64,000 bases of DNA from positions 744,001 through 808,000 of the forward strand of contig NZ_CP029347.1 in the NCBI RefSeq assembly GCF_003143555.1. The letters run 5' to 3'. A model generated the notes under the pieces. That model was not told where the DNA came from, did not search any database, and saw only the letters and a list, made by a program, of their open reading frames with translations. A program made the position numbers and the translations under genes. Numbering within the stretch: the stretch's first letter is position 1; each line of letters begins with the position of its first letter. This DNA is from Saliniradius amylolyticus (GTDB lineage Bacteria; Pseudomonadota; Gammaproteobacteria; Enterobacterales; Alteromonadaceae). Shown here in pieces: positions 37,402-46,886 of this stretch.

Positions 37402-38550
37402 TTGTTAAATATTGAAGTCCGCGGTATTGGTTTCCCCAATAAAGGTGCGGAACTCATGCTGGCTGCGATTTGCCACAAACTGAAGCGAAGTGGTATTAAG
37501 GCTCGCATTGTTTTGCCGCCAAGCACTGCCCCTTACGAACAGCGCGCGCTATATCAAGCTCACCAGCTTGCTGAGTTTAAAAAATTCGGTTTGAATGTTG
37601 GCGCCATTTTTCGTGTCGTACCGACTGCTATTCGGCGCCATCTGGGCATTGTTTTGAAGTCGGAAATTGACGTTATTCTCGATGCGTCAGGTTTTGCCTA
37701 TGGGGACCAGTGGGGAGCAGTTAAAGTGCGCCAGCGCTTTAATGCCTATATGCGCGGCTTTAAAAATGGTAAGTCCTCAAGGCGTTTGATACTCATGCCT
37801 CAGGCATTGGGACCATTTTCTGACGAGGCTATCAAACGAGAAATGGCTAAGATCTTACAGGCGGCCGACCTGGTATTTGCACGAGATCCCGAGTCGCTGG
37901 AACATGTCGAGGGTATAAAGAACTGCTCTGGAAATGTATTTCAGGCGCCTGACTTTACTAACTTGATTCAGCCAGTGTACTCCCAAACAATAGATATGAA
38001 GGACAAACGCGTTTGCTTTATTCCAAATGCTAAAATGATGGAAATGAAGCAGGACGAAGGCCATTACCTCAGCTTTATGGCTCAATTACTCAGGCAAGCG
38101 CATGAGGCTGATCTTAAGCCTTTCGTTCTGGTCCATGAAGGGAGAAAAGACTCTCAGCTTGCTGAAGATATTATCACTGAGGCGGGCTGTGATGTACCTG
38201 TAATCAAGCCCGATACTGCCACCGATGTAAAGGCCCTGATAGGGATGTCGAAGCTGGTGGTTAGCTCTCGTTTTCACGGTCTTGTAAGCGCCCTGTCTCA
38301 GAATGTACCTGTAATGGCAACGGGGTGGAGCCACAAGTATCGTCAATTACTGTCTGACTATGGCATTGAAGATCTGCTCTTTGATGAGAAAAAAGACCTT
38401 GGTGTGGCTAAAGAAAAAATGCTACTTCTGGGGGACGGTGGCGAGGAGTACCGAAGAATTAAGACGTTGATCGCCGAATATGCCGGGCATGAAAAACAAA
38501 AGTCCGAAGCTATGTGGCAAAGAATTTTCAGTGTCATGGAGAACAAGTGA
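37402..38550 (+). CDS. Polysaccharide pyruvyl transferase family protein (WcaK-like)
   Basis: 382 residues, GT-B-like fold of the pyruvyl/CsaB group. N-terminal RGIGFPNKGAELML, MPQALGPFSDE, DLVFARDPESL and SSRFHGLVSALSQNVPVMA are the typical family points. It should add a pyruvate ketal from phosphoenolpyruvate to a sugar, giving the polymer negative charge. TTG 37402 is the likely start, nine bases after AGAGGA; the near ATG 37394 is out of frame. Confidence 0.85.
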   Translation: MLNIEVRGIGFPNKGAELMLAAICHKLKRSGIKARIVLPPSTAPYEQRALYQAHQLAEFKKFGLNVGAIFRVVPTAIRRHLGIVLKSEIDVILDASGFAYGDQWGAVKVRQRFNAYMRGFKNGKSSRRLILMPQALGPFSDEAIKREMAKILQAADLVFARDPESLEHVEGIKNCSGNVFQAPDFTNLIQPVYSQTIDMKDKRVCFIPNAKMMEMKQDEGHYLSFMAQLLRQAHEADLKPFVLVHEGRKDSQLAEDIITEAGCDVPVIKPDTATDVKALIGMSKLVVSSRFHGLVSALSQNVPVMATGWSHKYRQLLSDYGIEDLLFDEKKDLGVAKEKMLLLGDGGEEYRRIKTLIAEYAGHEKQKSEAMWQRIFSVMENK

Positions 38551-39455
38551 TGTCTGCGGATGTAGCCATCATCATTCCGACTTACAACGAAGTGAACCGC
38601 TTGGGCCAGTGTCTGGATGCTCTGGCCACGCAGACAATAGAACTTGAGCGGTTGTTCGTGATGGTCGTGGACAATAACTCCAGTGATAATATTCAACACT
38701 GTGTTGAGCGCTATAGCTTTTGTCACTATCTATTTGAAGAGCAACCGGGGTCTTACTGTGCTCGAAATAAAGCACTTAATGAATTACCGAAGAGCATTAA
38801 GTATATTGGCTTTACCGATGCAGACTGTTTACCTCAGCCTGACTGGATTGAAAATGCGTTGCAACATCTGATGAAACAACCGTTGCAGGCCATCGCCGGG
38901 AATGTGGAGGTTTATGTTGAAAGTCAGGGGCAACCATCCATAGTGGAGCTTTATGAAGTTCTTAGAGCATTCCCGCAACAGTTTTATGCCGAGCAGCAAC
39001 ACTTCGGTGTTACAGCAAATCTCTTTACCTCCAGAGCGGTCATAGACCAGGTCGGTTCTTTCAATACGAGCCTTTATTCCGGTGGCGATCTGGAGTGGGG
39101 GACTCGGTTAAAAACAGCAAGTATCCCAGTGAATTATGCGTCTGAGGTACGAGTATGTCATCCAGCCCGCCAAAGACTCGAGCAGTTAACCCGCAAAATA
39201 CGGCGCACAGTAGGCGGTGCTTACCGCCAGCGAGAGGAGTTGCCTGAGTGTGCGGCACTGTTTCGGTGGACAGCCTTGATTAGGGGGATTATCCCTCCGG
39301 TTAAAAGCCTGAAGAAGCTTGCCTCTCATCCTATGGGGCTGACTCTAGCTCAGAAGTGTCGGATCTTTGGGCTTTTTACTTTTCTAAAATGGTACCAGGT
39401 AGCCTATCGCGTCAAGTACTTGCTGGGCCTACAAAAAGCTGATGAGAGGCTTTGA
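38550..39455 (+). CDS. GT2 glycosyltransferase
   Basis: 301 residues from ATG 38550, which shares one base with the previous stop. ADVAIIIPTYNEVNRLGQCLDALATQT, VMVVDNNSSDN and GFTDADCLPQPDWI are the GT2 motifs; YSGGDLEWGTRL matches the acceptor-side ED/W region. Close to the mycofactocin/succinoglycan-type GT2 group in style. Sugar specificity unknown. Confidence 0.85.
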   Translation: MSADVAIIIPTYNEVNRLGQCLDALATQTIELERLFVMVVDNNSSDNIQHCVERYSFCHYLFEEQPGSYCARNKALNELPKSIKYIGFTDADCLPQPDWIENALQHLMKQPLQAIAGNVEVYVESQGQPSIVELYEVLRAFPQQFYAEQQHFGVTANLFTSRAVIDQVGSFNTSLYSGGDLEWGTRLKTASIPVNYASEVRVCHPARQRLEQLTRKIRRTVGGAYRQREELPECAALFRWTALIRGIIPPVKSLKKLASHPMGLTLAQKCRIFGLFTFLKWYQVAYRVKYLLGLQKADERL

Positions 39456-39463
39456 GGTGCCCG

Positions 39464-40798
39464 ATGACTGCCAAGGTCGTTGAAAAATTAAAAGACCGGT
39501 TTGCTCTGTCGAGAGAGAGTAAAAGAGCGGTTAAGAATACCCACTGGCTGTTGTCAGAGAAGCTTGTTTCGATGCCCGTAGGTCTGATTACCAGTGTTCT
39601 TCTGGCTCGTCACCTTGGCGTTGAGCAACTTGGTCTGTACAGCTACCTTCTCTCAGTGGCGATGCTTGTAACCCCTTTGGCAACAATGGGGTTAAGTAGC
39701 CTTATTACCCGTGAGTTGGTGAATGAGCACGACCATCGCTATTCCGTCATGGGTGCGGCTTTTCTGGTCCGGCTTTTTGGAGGGTTACTGGGGCTTGGGG
39801 TGCTTAGCCTTTATGGGATGACGGAATCGGCGCAGAACGCTCAATGGCTGATGCTTATAGGTGTCGCTCAAGTTTTTTCCTGTATGACCTTTATCGACTT
39901 TTGGTTCCAGTCCAGGGTGCAGGTCCAGTATTCGGTTATGGCTAGGACCTTTGCCTTATTCGCGATATTTAGCATGCGGTTAGCCGCTATATGGTTTGAG
40001 GCAGAGCTTAGCATTTTTGTTTGGTTATATGGTGCCGAGCTGATTGTCTCGGCACTATCTTACCTAACCGTTTACCGGCTCCGCGGAGAGCGCCTTGTTG
40101 ACTGGCAGCTTGATGGTCGTCGTGCGATATCTATGGTTAAGCAGTCATGGCTGCTTATCCTCTCTGGTTTTGCAGCGATGGTATACCTCAAAATCGATAT
40201 GGTGATGCTGACCAGGATGACTACTCTTGAGCAAGCCGGGCTCTATTCGGTAGCCAGTCGTATCTCTGAGATTTGGTATTTTATCCCCATAGCTGTGGTC
40301 AGCTCTTTTTTTCCGATGCTTCTTAAACTGAGAAATACCAGCCATGAGCACTATCATAAAAAGTTGCAGGTGTTGTGCGACCTTTTGTTTGCTATGGCCG
40401 TGGCGGTTGTAGTTCCCGTTATATTGTTATCAGAATCGGTGATGGTCATAGTATTCGGGGATGAATACCGGCAAGCGGCCCCAGTGCTTTCCATACATAT
40501 ATTAGCCGGTGTGTTTATATTTATGCGGGCCTTATTCAGTAAATGGCTTATCGCTGAAGGGCTCTTGAAGTTTTCTTTGGTCACTCAACTTGCAGGAGCC
40601 CTGGTAAATGTCGCTTTAAACGCTCTGCTGATTCCTCATTATGAGTCCATGGGAGCAGCTTGGGCGACATTGATTTCGTATGCCTGTGCTTCCTATTTCG
40701 CTTTGTTTTTCTCATCGCATACTCGACCGATGGCCTTTATAATGTCCCGTTCTCTGTTACTACCCTTCAGGGCGGGCAGTTATTTCAGGCGAGGATGA
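39464..40798 (+). CDS. Oligosaccharide flippase, Wzx-like
   Basis: 444 residues with 12-14 hydrophobic helices across the chain, as in the polysaccharide transporter branch of the MOP superfamily. WLLSEKLVSMPVGLITSVLLARHLGVEQLGLYSY is the family N-terminus (helix 1 and the ARxLG loop), and the C-terminal half repeats the pattern. It flips the undecaprenyl-linked repeat unit across the inner membrane. ATG 39464 follows GAGG by six bases. It is the only flippase in the locus. Confidence 0.88.
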   Translation: MTAKVVEKLKDRFALSRESKRAVKNTHWLLSEKLVSMPVGLITSVLLARHLGVEQLGLYSYLLSVAMLVTPLATMGLSSLITRELVNEHDHRYSVMGAAFLVRLFGGLLGLGVLSLYGMTESAQNAQWLMLIGVAQVFSCMTFIDFWFQSRVQVQYSVMARTFALFAIFSMRLAAIWFEAELSIFVWLYGAELIVSALSYLTVYRLRGERLVDWQLDGRRAISMVKQSWLLILSGFAAMVYLKIDMVMLTRMTTLEQAGLYSVASRISEIWYFIPIAVVSSFFPMLLKLRNTSHEHYHKKLQVLCDLLFAMAVAVVVPVILLSESVMVIVFGDEYRQAAPVLSIHILAGVFIFMRALFSKWLIAEGLLKFSLVTQLAGALVNVALNALLIPHYESMGAAWATLISYACASYFALFFSSHTRPMAFIMSRSLLLPFRAGSYFRRG

Positions 40799-40807
40799 TT
40801 CGATACC

Positions 40808-41875
40808 ATGTTTAAAGCTCTTATTAGAAAAGTATTGCCTCGTAGCGCGATTGTAAGTCTTAAGAAGAATCGTGAGGACGTGAGGCTGTTGTTATTGAGC
40901 CTGTTTGCCAAAAGCCCTTTTCTGAGTAGCCTTTACTACACCTTGGTCTCCCGCGAGTTTCGCCGCGAGCAACATGCGGTGCTGAACGGGCGGTTGACTT
41001 ATTACAAAACTCATCAAAGTCTCGCTAATACTGCCAGCAGCGCGCTGTTGAGGCGCAATACACATCGGCTTGAGAAAGGCCTGATTATGCGACCCAGGCG
41101 GCCTGTTTTTGCGGAGCAATACATCCAGGAAACCGTAGAGGCTTTTGCAAAGATGGTGAATTCACGCACTTCGTGTGAGCAAGAGCTGAAGTGGGCTACC
41201 GATGTGTTGACCGACTATTTCGATGTGGTGGAGCCGACGGCAGTGGTGACATCGGCCAGAAACGTATTTGAAGCGACAGGTCGGCGGGGCGATAGTGGAT
41301 ACGTTCCCTATACCGATAGTGACCGAAGCCGAAGTCAGATCGATGATCTGCAATTGGAACTACTGTTTCGTCAGCGCCGCTCTACACGCTGGTTTCGTCA
41401 GAGTTCTGTTGAAGATGATAAGTTAGACAGGGCCATTCAGCTGGCGTCGTGGGCGCCAAGCGCCTGCAATCGTCAGCCCTTCCGCTTTTTTGTCGCGAAT
41501 GGTAATGAAAAAGCTCAGCAAATCGCAGAACTTGCCGTTGGTACGGGCGGCTTTGTACATAATATTCCCTGTACTATCGCGGTTGTGGGAGAGCTTTCTG
41601 CCTATCCACTTGAGCGCGACCGGCATCTCATTTATATCGATGGCTCATTAGCCGCGATGCAACTCATGTTGGCATTAGAAACACTGGGGTTGGCTTCTTG
41701 CCCGCTTAACTGGCCTGATATTGATTTCAGGGAGAAGGCCATCGCCGAGCGCCTTGAATTAGCACCAGAGCAACGCGTGGTGATGCTGATTGCCATTGGT
41801 TATGCTGAGCATACCGGCAAAATTCCATACTCTCAGAAGAAGACGGTTGAATCGCTCAGACAGGATGTTAAATGA
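40808..41875 (+). CDS. Nitroreductase-family protein with N-terminal extension
   Basis: 355 residues. The C-terminal 200 are the nitroreductase fold: RRSTRWFRQSSVEDDKLDRAIQLASWAPSACNRQPFRF (FMN-binding Arg, Ser and Asn) and LETLGLASCPLNWPD. The first 140 residues are an extra domain containing RRNTHRLEKGLIM, found in nitroreductases that sit beside pyruvyl transferases in polysaccharide loci. Substrate unknown; an FMN-dependent change of a sugar or precursor is possible. It overlaps the following GT2 gene by four bases. Confidence 0.7.
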   Translation: MFKALIRKVLPRSAIVSLKKNREDVRLLLLSLFAKSPFLSSLYYTLVSREFRREQHAVLNGRLTYYKTHQSLANTASSALLRRNTHRLEKGLIMRPRRPVFAEQYIQETVEAFAKMVNSRTSCEQELKWATDVLTDYFDVVEPTAVVTSARNVFEATGRRGDSGYVPYTDSDRSRSQIDDLQLELLFRQRRSTRWFRQSSVEDDKLDRAIQLASWAPSACNRQPFRFFVANGNEKAQQIAELAVGTGGFVHNIPCTIAVVGELSAYPLERDRHLIYIDGSLAAMQLMLALETLGLASCPLNWPDIDFREKAIAERLELAPEQRVVMLIAIGYAEHTGKIPYSQKKTVESLRQDVK

Positions 41876-42771
41876 CGGCGACGACTTTGGAACCCAATAA
41901 GAGCAAACCATTGGTCAGCATTTATATGCCGACCCATAATCGGTTGTCATTGCTTCCCAGGGCAGTGAAGTCGATACAGGCGCAAACCTTTACGAACTTT
42001 GAAGCCATCATTGTTGATGATGGTTCAAGTGACGAAACCGCACAGTATTTAAATCAGTTGAGTAACGAAGATCCGAGGTTCCGGGTTTATCGTCATGAAA
42101 GCCCGAAGGGGGCCTGTGCGGCTCGCAACCTTGCGATTTCTATGGCCCGCGGCGAGTACATTACAGGCCTGGATGATGATGATGAGTTTACCCCCGACAG
42201 ACTTTTGTTTTTTTGGAACAACAGGGCGCTTGCTGATAAGTATGGATTTGTCTTTACCTCTCAATACTGGAGTTATGGACAGCGGAGGAAGGTGCTGGGC
42301 TTTAATGAACAGCGGCTGACTTTAGATAGGTTGCTGAGCTTTAATTATGCTGGGAATCAAGTGTTTATTCAGACTGAAAAGCTAAGAGCGATTGGTGGGT
42401 TTGATGCAGCGATGCCAGCTTGCCAGGACTGGGATACTTGGATTCGAGCGTGTCAGAAATATGGTGATGCATACAGTTTAAATAAACCAACTTATATTAC
42501 ACATACGGAGCACGAGCTAGGCAGAATCAGTGTCTCAAAAAACAAGGTGCTAGGCCATGAAAAGATTATTGAAAAATACGCAGGTATTTCTAGCAGGAGA
42601 AATGCGAGAGATCAAAAGTTTTTGCTATGCCGAGCAAGACGAGAGAAGTTCACAATATTCTGTTTTATAAAGTTGGCGACATTACGAAACTGGCGCCTCG
42701 CAGTTCGATATTTACTTTCTTCTAATTTTCCCTACCTTTCGGCAATTAGATTAAAAATTTTAAAAGGATGA
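41872..42771 (+). CDS. GT2 glycosyltransferase
   Basis: 299 residues. VSIYMPTHNRLSLLPRAVKSIQAQT, IIVDDGSSDET and ITGLDDDDEFTPDRL are the GT2 core; CQDWDTWIRAC is the acceptor-side motif. The last 60 residues are basic and may touch the membrane. Its stop lies four bases before the ATG of the Wzz-like gene. Confidence 0.85.
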   Translation: MTATTLEPNKSKPLVSIYMPTHNRLSLLPRAVKSIQAQTFTNFEAIIVDDGSSDETAQYLNQLSNEDPRFRVYRHESPKGACAARNLAISMARGEYITGLDDDDEFTPDRLLFFWNNRALADKYGFVFTSQYWSYGQRRKVLGFNEQRLTLDRLLSFNYAGNQVFIQTEKLRAIGGFDAAMPACQDWDTWIRACQKYGDAYSLNKPTYITHTEHELGRISVSKNKVLGHEKIIEKYAGISSRRNARDQKFLLCRARREKFTIFCFIKLATLRNWRLAVRYLLSSNFPYLSAIRLKILKG

Positions 42772-42774
42772 GTG

Positions 42775-43698
42775 ATGAGTAACAGTGATAGTTTGGATTA
42801 TAGCATTCGCACACTCTTTTATTATCTGATAAGGCGCTGGGTTTATTTACTCGGCATTCCATTCCTGATCTCCGTTGGAACGGCAATGTGGACGTTGAGT
42901 TTGCCGAATGTCTATCGTAGTGAGGCCCTTGTTGCACCGAGTCAGAATCAGTCAGGTGAGCTCTCGTCGGTAACTGGGCAGCTCGGTGGGCTCGCATCTA
43001 TGGCTGGAATCTCTCTGGGCGGTAAAGGAGCAGTGGATAAGGTGTCTCTTGCACTGGAAACGCTGACATCACGTTCTTTTTTGCTGAATTTTATCAAAGA
43101 GAATGAACTGGAAGTGGTGCTGATTGCTGGTGAGTATTGGGATGATAGAGAGCGTGAACTAGTCATTAATAAAGAGATCTATGATGTGGAGACACGTACT
43201 TGGCTCAGAGAGGTAGAGCCTCCGCGTTCATCAACTCCTACTGACTCAGAACTCTATGAGAGCTTTTTGGAGCAGTTGGTTGTGGAAAAAGACCCAACCT
43301 CCGGCGTTATTACTATCTCAGTAGAGTCTCTATCCCCGTTATTAAGTAAGGAGTGGCTGGAAGGACTGGTTACTGAAGTTAATAAAGTCATGAGGGACCG
43401 AGAACTGAGTAGACTTAAAGGGAACATCAGTTATCTGAAGCAGCAGGTGTCTCAGACAGAGGATGTGGAAATAAAGACGTCGTTATTTGGCTTGATTCAA
43501 GAACAATACAAGGAACTCATGCTGGCCAACGTGGGGGATGAATACGTGTTGTCGGTGATAAGTGAAGCCTATGTTCCAGACTCTAAATATGGTCCTAGAC
43601 GTGCGCTAATAGTTTTCCTCGCTGCATTCTTGTCGGGTGGTATTGTCGCGTGCTTTTTGACGATTGGTTTTGTCACCCGCAAGCAGGGAACGAAATGA
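42775..43698 (+). CDS. Chain-length determinant protein, Wzz-like
   Basis: 307 residues from ATG 42775 (AAAGGA upstream). Two membrane helices, near residues 20-42 and 283-305, enclose a periplasmic coiled-coil region, and VYRSEALVAPS after the first helix is the Wzz opening. There is no C-terminal tyrosine kinase domain, so it is a short O-antigen/enterobacterial-type regulator rather than a Wzc. It sets the number of repeat units added by the Wzy polymerase nearby. Confidence 0.88.
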   Translation: MSNSDSLDYSIRTLFYYLIRRWVYLLGIPFLISVGTAMWTLSLPNVYRSEALVAPSQNQSGELSSVTGQLGGLASMAGISLGGKGAVDKVSLALETLTSRSFLLNFIKENELEVVLIAGEYWDDRERELVINKEIYDVETRTWLREVEPPRSSTPTDSELYESFLEQLVVEKDPTSGVITISVESLSPLLSKEWLEGLVTEVNKVMRDRELSRLKGNISYLKQQVSQTEDVEIKTSLFGLIQEQYKELMLANVGDEYVLSVISEAYVPDSKYGPRRALIVFLAAFLSGGIVACFLTIGFVTRKQGTK

Positions 43699-44135
43699 TG
43701 AAAAGACCGTTGTTCGTTTTTCTGAGGGATTCGCTCCGGAACTCTGTGATTGGCTTACGACGCTGGTGTTTGGTTCATGCATTTGGGATGAATATTGGTA
43801 AAGGAACCATTGTAAGTTTCAAAGCCTATTTGGATAAGTCAAATCCTCGCGGCATACATATAGGTGAGAAAAGCTATATCGCAGCAGACTCATTGGTTCT
43901 ATCTCATGATTATATAAATAAACGGCACGTCCAAACTCATATTGGGCGTCATGTATTTATTGGTGCCAAGGCTATCATCTTACCGGGATGCGATATTGCA
44001 GATAGTGTTGTTGTAGGTGCTGGTGCGGTTGTGTCCGAGCCGGTAACCGAGTCAAATGTCATAGTGGCGGGGAATCCAGCGCGGATTATTAAAAGAAATG
44101 TGCGAATTGGCGCATTCGGTCAGAAGAAACGGTAA
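43695..44135 (+). CDS. Left-handed beta-helix O-acetyltransferase (WcaF/CysE-like)
   Basis: 146 residues. Hexapeptide repeats are visible over residues 40-125 (IHIGEKSYIAADSLVL, THIGRHVFIGAKAIILPGC, DSVVVGAGAVVSE), ending in VIVAGNPARIIKR, the standard end of the family. Tandem ATGs at 43695/43698 follow CAGGGA and overlap the Wzz stop. It probably acetylates a sugar of the repeat unit from acetyl-CoA. Confidence 0.85.
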   Translation: MMKRPLFVFLRDSLRNSVIGLRRWCLVHAFGMNIGKGTIVSFKAYLDKSNPRGIHIGEKSYIAADSLVLSHDYINKRHVQTHIGRHVFIGAKAIILPGCDIADSVVVGAGAVVSEPVTESNVIVAGNPARIIKRNVRIGAFGQKKR

Positions 44136-44141
44136 ATCGCT

Positions 44142-45356
44142 ATGTCGTCCTCAACGTTTTTCAGTGATCCTCGCCGATCATTTCAAGAGCGTGGGCTGGT
44201 ATTAATCTGGGCTCTGACCCTTCTGGTCGATACGATTAATGGCGCGTTAGTGCTTAATCTGGGGCTACCAAGCATGCTTTCTCCCGCTTATAAGCTCGGG
44301 GCCATGTTTTTGTCGCTGTTGTTCTTGGCCCATTATGCGCCCAAAGTAATGGCTTACAATAGCGCCTTTATTCTGATTGTTTGTTGCTGGGCTCTGTCTC
44401 GGTTGTGGTTTGGCGATAGCTCTGGGCTTTTTTTCTCTTTACAGGAGCTATTTAAGGCTTATTTATTCTTTCTCGCTTTCTCGATAACTTCGGTAATGCG
44501 AACGACGTCAGCAAAAACGATCCAGCTAGTTGTAGCTGGATATTTGCTTGTATTACTCGCAAATGTGGCGGCCTCGTACACTGGTGTTGGGCAGTTTTCT
44601 TACGGATCTTATGGTGCCACTGGCTTCTTTGTCGGTGGTAATGTCGTATCGGGTATTATTGTTGTTTGCGCAAGCTGGGTCATTTACAACGCTTACACAA
44701 AATCGACATTCAGGTTTCTGACTACAACACTGTTTTTCCTGCTACTTGCTCTGATTATGGGAACTAAAGGAGGCATTTTAGGTGTCCTGTTAGTGGGCAT
44801 GTTGACTATGTGCTTTCGTTTAAACGCCAAAAGCATTTTGTTGTTTGCATTTCTCTTTTCAGTTTCCTTGGGGGGGCTTTTGTTGGCCTGGGATTGGCTA
44901 ACTGATACTCCAATATATGCTCGTCTTGTGTTTTTTTACGAGCAAGGAGGTATTAGCAGGGCCCTTTTATCAGGGAGAGAGGAGAAGTTCGCTATTATTT
45001 TTCCTACGCTATTGTCTGGGGGGTGGCAAGATTGGGTCTGGGGACTCGATTTCGAGAAACTGAGCGCTCTTTCTGAAACTCGAATTGAACTTGATTTTGC
45101 TGATATGGCTATTTATTTTGGCTTTGCTATTACTGGATTTATTTATACGTCTTATTTGGCTGTATTTCTAACATTAACACGCATTAAACATAAGGCATTT
45201 CGTGCGCCGCCTATTATTGCTTTTTTATTACTACTCGCGCTGGGAAGTGTTGCGGGCCATGTGTCGTTTAATGGCGTCATCACGCCAATATGGGGAATAT
45301 TTATGGGGCTAGCCTTATCGTCCTGCCTGAATGCTCACGATGTTCACAGGGATTAA
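44142..45356 (+). CDS. O-antigen/exopolysaccharide polymerase, Wzy-like
   Basis: 404 residues with about ten hydrophobic helices and a large outer loop around residues 265-315. TKGGILGVLLVGML is a version of the usual ligase/polymerase helix motif, followed by LLSGREEKFAI in the loop, where Wzy proteins carry functional Arg residues. Together with Wzx and Wzz in the same operon, this completes the Wzx/Wzy pathway. Confidence 0.82.
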   Translation: MSSSTFFSDPRRSFQERGLVLIWALTLLVDTINGALVLNLGLPSMLSPAYKLGAMFLSLLFLAHYAPKVMAYNSAFILIVCCWALSRLWFGDSSGLFFSLQELFKAYLFFLAFSITSVMRTTSAKTIQLVVAGYLLVLLANVAASYTGVGQFSYGSYGATGFFVGGNVVSGIIVVCASWVIYNAYTKSTFRFLTTTLFFLLLALIMGTKGGILGVLLVGMLTMCFRLNAKSILLFAFLFSVSLGGLLLAWDWLTDTPIYARLVFFYEQGGISRALLSGREEKFAIIFPTLLSGGWQDWVWGLDFEKLSALSETRIELDFADMAIYFGFAITGFIYTSYLAVFLTLTRIKHKAFRAPPIIAFLLLLALGSVAGHVSFNGVITPIWGIFMGLALSSCLNAHDVHRD

Positions 45357-45358
45357 AA

Positions 45359-46429
45359 ATGATTCATTGTGTATCAACGGAGACAAAAAATGGTCGTGGG
45401 GGAATAGCTTCAGTTATCAATGCTCTAAGCCCCATGCTTGAGGCAAAAAATATCCCAGTGAGGGCAGTAGTGAGCCACCGCCCAGGTAAAAAATGGTCAA
45501 GTTTTTGTGGTGCACTGAATGAACTTGATACAAATGTAAAGGCGGGAGACGTAGTCTGGCTCCATTGTGGCCCGTGGCTTTCTTTAGTTCGGAAGTATGC
45601 ATTGGCGCGACGAGCACGAAGCAGAAAAGCTCTTATTGTTTTTCATCTTCATTCAGTGGAAATAGATGCTTATTTAAACAACCGAGTGACAAGGTTTTTC
45701 TTGAGGCGGATGCTCTTGATAGCAGACCAGATTGTTGTGGTCTCTAAGTGGTGGCAGAACCGCATAGAAAAGGTTTACCCTGAGTTAAAGGACAAAATAG
45801 TCGTTAATCAAAATGGTCTGAGTCCGGTCTTTCTGGCGAAGGCCATGAAAGAAGCGCATACACCTGATAGCCCGAGTGAGACGGTACGGGTTATTACAAT
45901 GACGCGACTATTGAAGAAAAAAGGGGTTCAGCGTGTTATTGAGGCGATGAGGTTTCTCCCACCAGAGTTTCATTTAAGTATTGCCGGGACCGGCCCTTAT
46001 GTGGGGGAGTTACAAAAGCTCAGTATAAAGCTTCAACTTGAGTCACGCATACGCTTTCTCGGCTGGTTGAATGAGGACGAAAAAATACAGCAAATGAAAA
46101 GTCATGATGTTTTCGCTATGCCCTCCGAGTATGACTCATTTGGTATGGTCTTCATTGAAGCGATGGCCTGTGGTTTACCCGTTGTTACCACGCCGTCTGG
46201 TCCCATTACTGACATCGTCACTAATGGCATTGATGGTATTATTGCTCGATCAACTGATGGTGAAGATATCGCAAGAGCAATAGAAAAGGCGTATCAAAAC
46301 TGCGTCTCAATGGCCGACAATGCCCGAAACAATGTTTCTGATAACTTTCGAGTAGAGAGCGGAGCACGGGAATTAGTAAGCCTGTTTAGTCGTATGTCGG
46401 GAAAGAGTGTTGATGGGCAGAAAAACTAA
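45359..46429 (+). CDS. GT4 glycosyltransferase
   Basis: 356 residues from ATG 45359, after the Wzy stop. GT-B fold: N-terminal GRGGIASVINALSPMLE, then TMTRLLKKKGVQRVIEAM and FAMPSEYDSFGMVFIEAMACGLPVV. In the E-x7-E motif the first Glu is replaced by Asp (D-x7-E), a modest deviation. Retaining transferase that adds one sugar to the repeat unit. Confidence 0.85.
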   Translation: MIHCVSTETKNGRGGIASVINALSPMLEAKNIPVRAVVSHRPGKKWSSFCGALNELDTNVKAGDVVWLHCGPWLSLVRKYALARRARSRKALIVFHLHSVEIDAYLNNRVTRFFLRRMLLIADQIVVVSKWWQNRIEKVYPELKDKIVVNQNGLSPVFLAKAMKEAHTPDSPSETVRVITMTRLLKKKGVQRVIEAMRFLPPEFHLSIAGTGPYVGELQKLSIKLQLESRIRFLGWLNEDEKIQQMKSHDVFAMPSEYDSFGMVFIEAMACGLPVVTTPSGPITDIVTNGIDGIIARSTDGEDIARAIEKAYQNCVSMADNARNNVSDNFRVESGARELVSLFSRMSGKSVDGQKN

Positions 46430-46886
46430 CATTTTACTTATGGTTTACGGAGCGGGAGGCCACAAAGCACAAGCCCACCGTGTGGTAAATGCCTTAAATG
46501 TAACTCAAACTCGCATCGTAACTATAAGCGATGACTCAAGCCGCCCGGAATGGTCTGATTATCATGTTGTAGCACCTGGCTTAAGAGAAAAAAGCCGTTC
46601 AAGCGGTAGCTTAATTGCGGCATGGCAGATTTTTTGGCAGTCAATTCATATCATTAGAAAACATCATGTGACGTCAATGATTTCAACGGGACCGGGTATA
46701 GCCATCATACCCGCGTTGATTTTGCGTATTTGTGGCGGAAAGGTTATCCATTTGGAAACATGGAGTCGGTTCTATACTCGCTCCCTGGCGGGAAGAGTGA
46801 TGTATTTAATTGCGAATCGTTTTTACTATCAGAATAAAACGCTCTCGAAGTTCTATCCCAAGGGGATGTATGGGGGGCGTCTGTGA
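46413..46886 (+). CDS. Alg14/PssD-like glycosyltransferase subunit
   Basis: 157 residues. VYGAGGHKAQAHRVV resembles the GxGGH loop of the Alg14 group, and VIHLETWSRFYTRSLAGRVMYLI is the membrane-associating segment. Alg14-type proteins bind acceptor and membrane and recruit an Alg13-type catalytic subunit, which is encoded by the next gene. Start at ATG 46413; the GTG at 46407 in the same frame is less likely. Confidence 0.8.
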   Translation: MGRKTNILLMVYGAGGHKAQAHRVVNALNVTQTRIVTISDDSSRPEWSDYHVVAPGLREKSRSSGSLIAAWQIFWQSIHIIRKHHVTSMISTGPGIAIIPALILRICGGKVIHLETWSRFYTRSLAGRVMYLIANRFYYQNKTLSKFYPKGMYGGRL

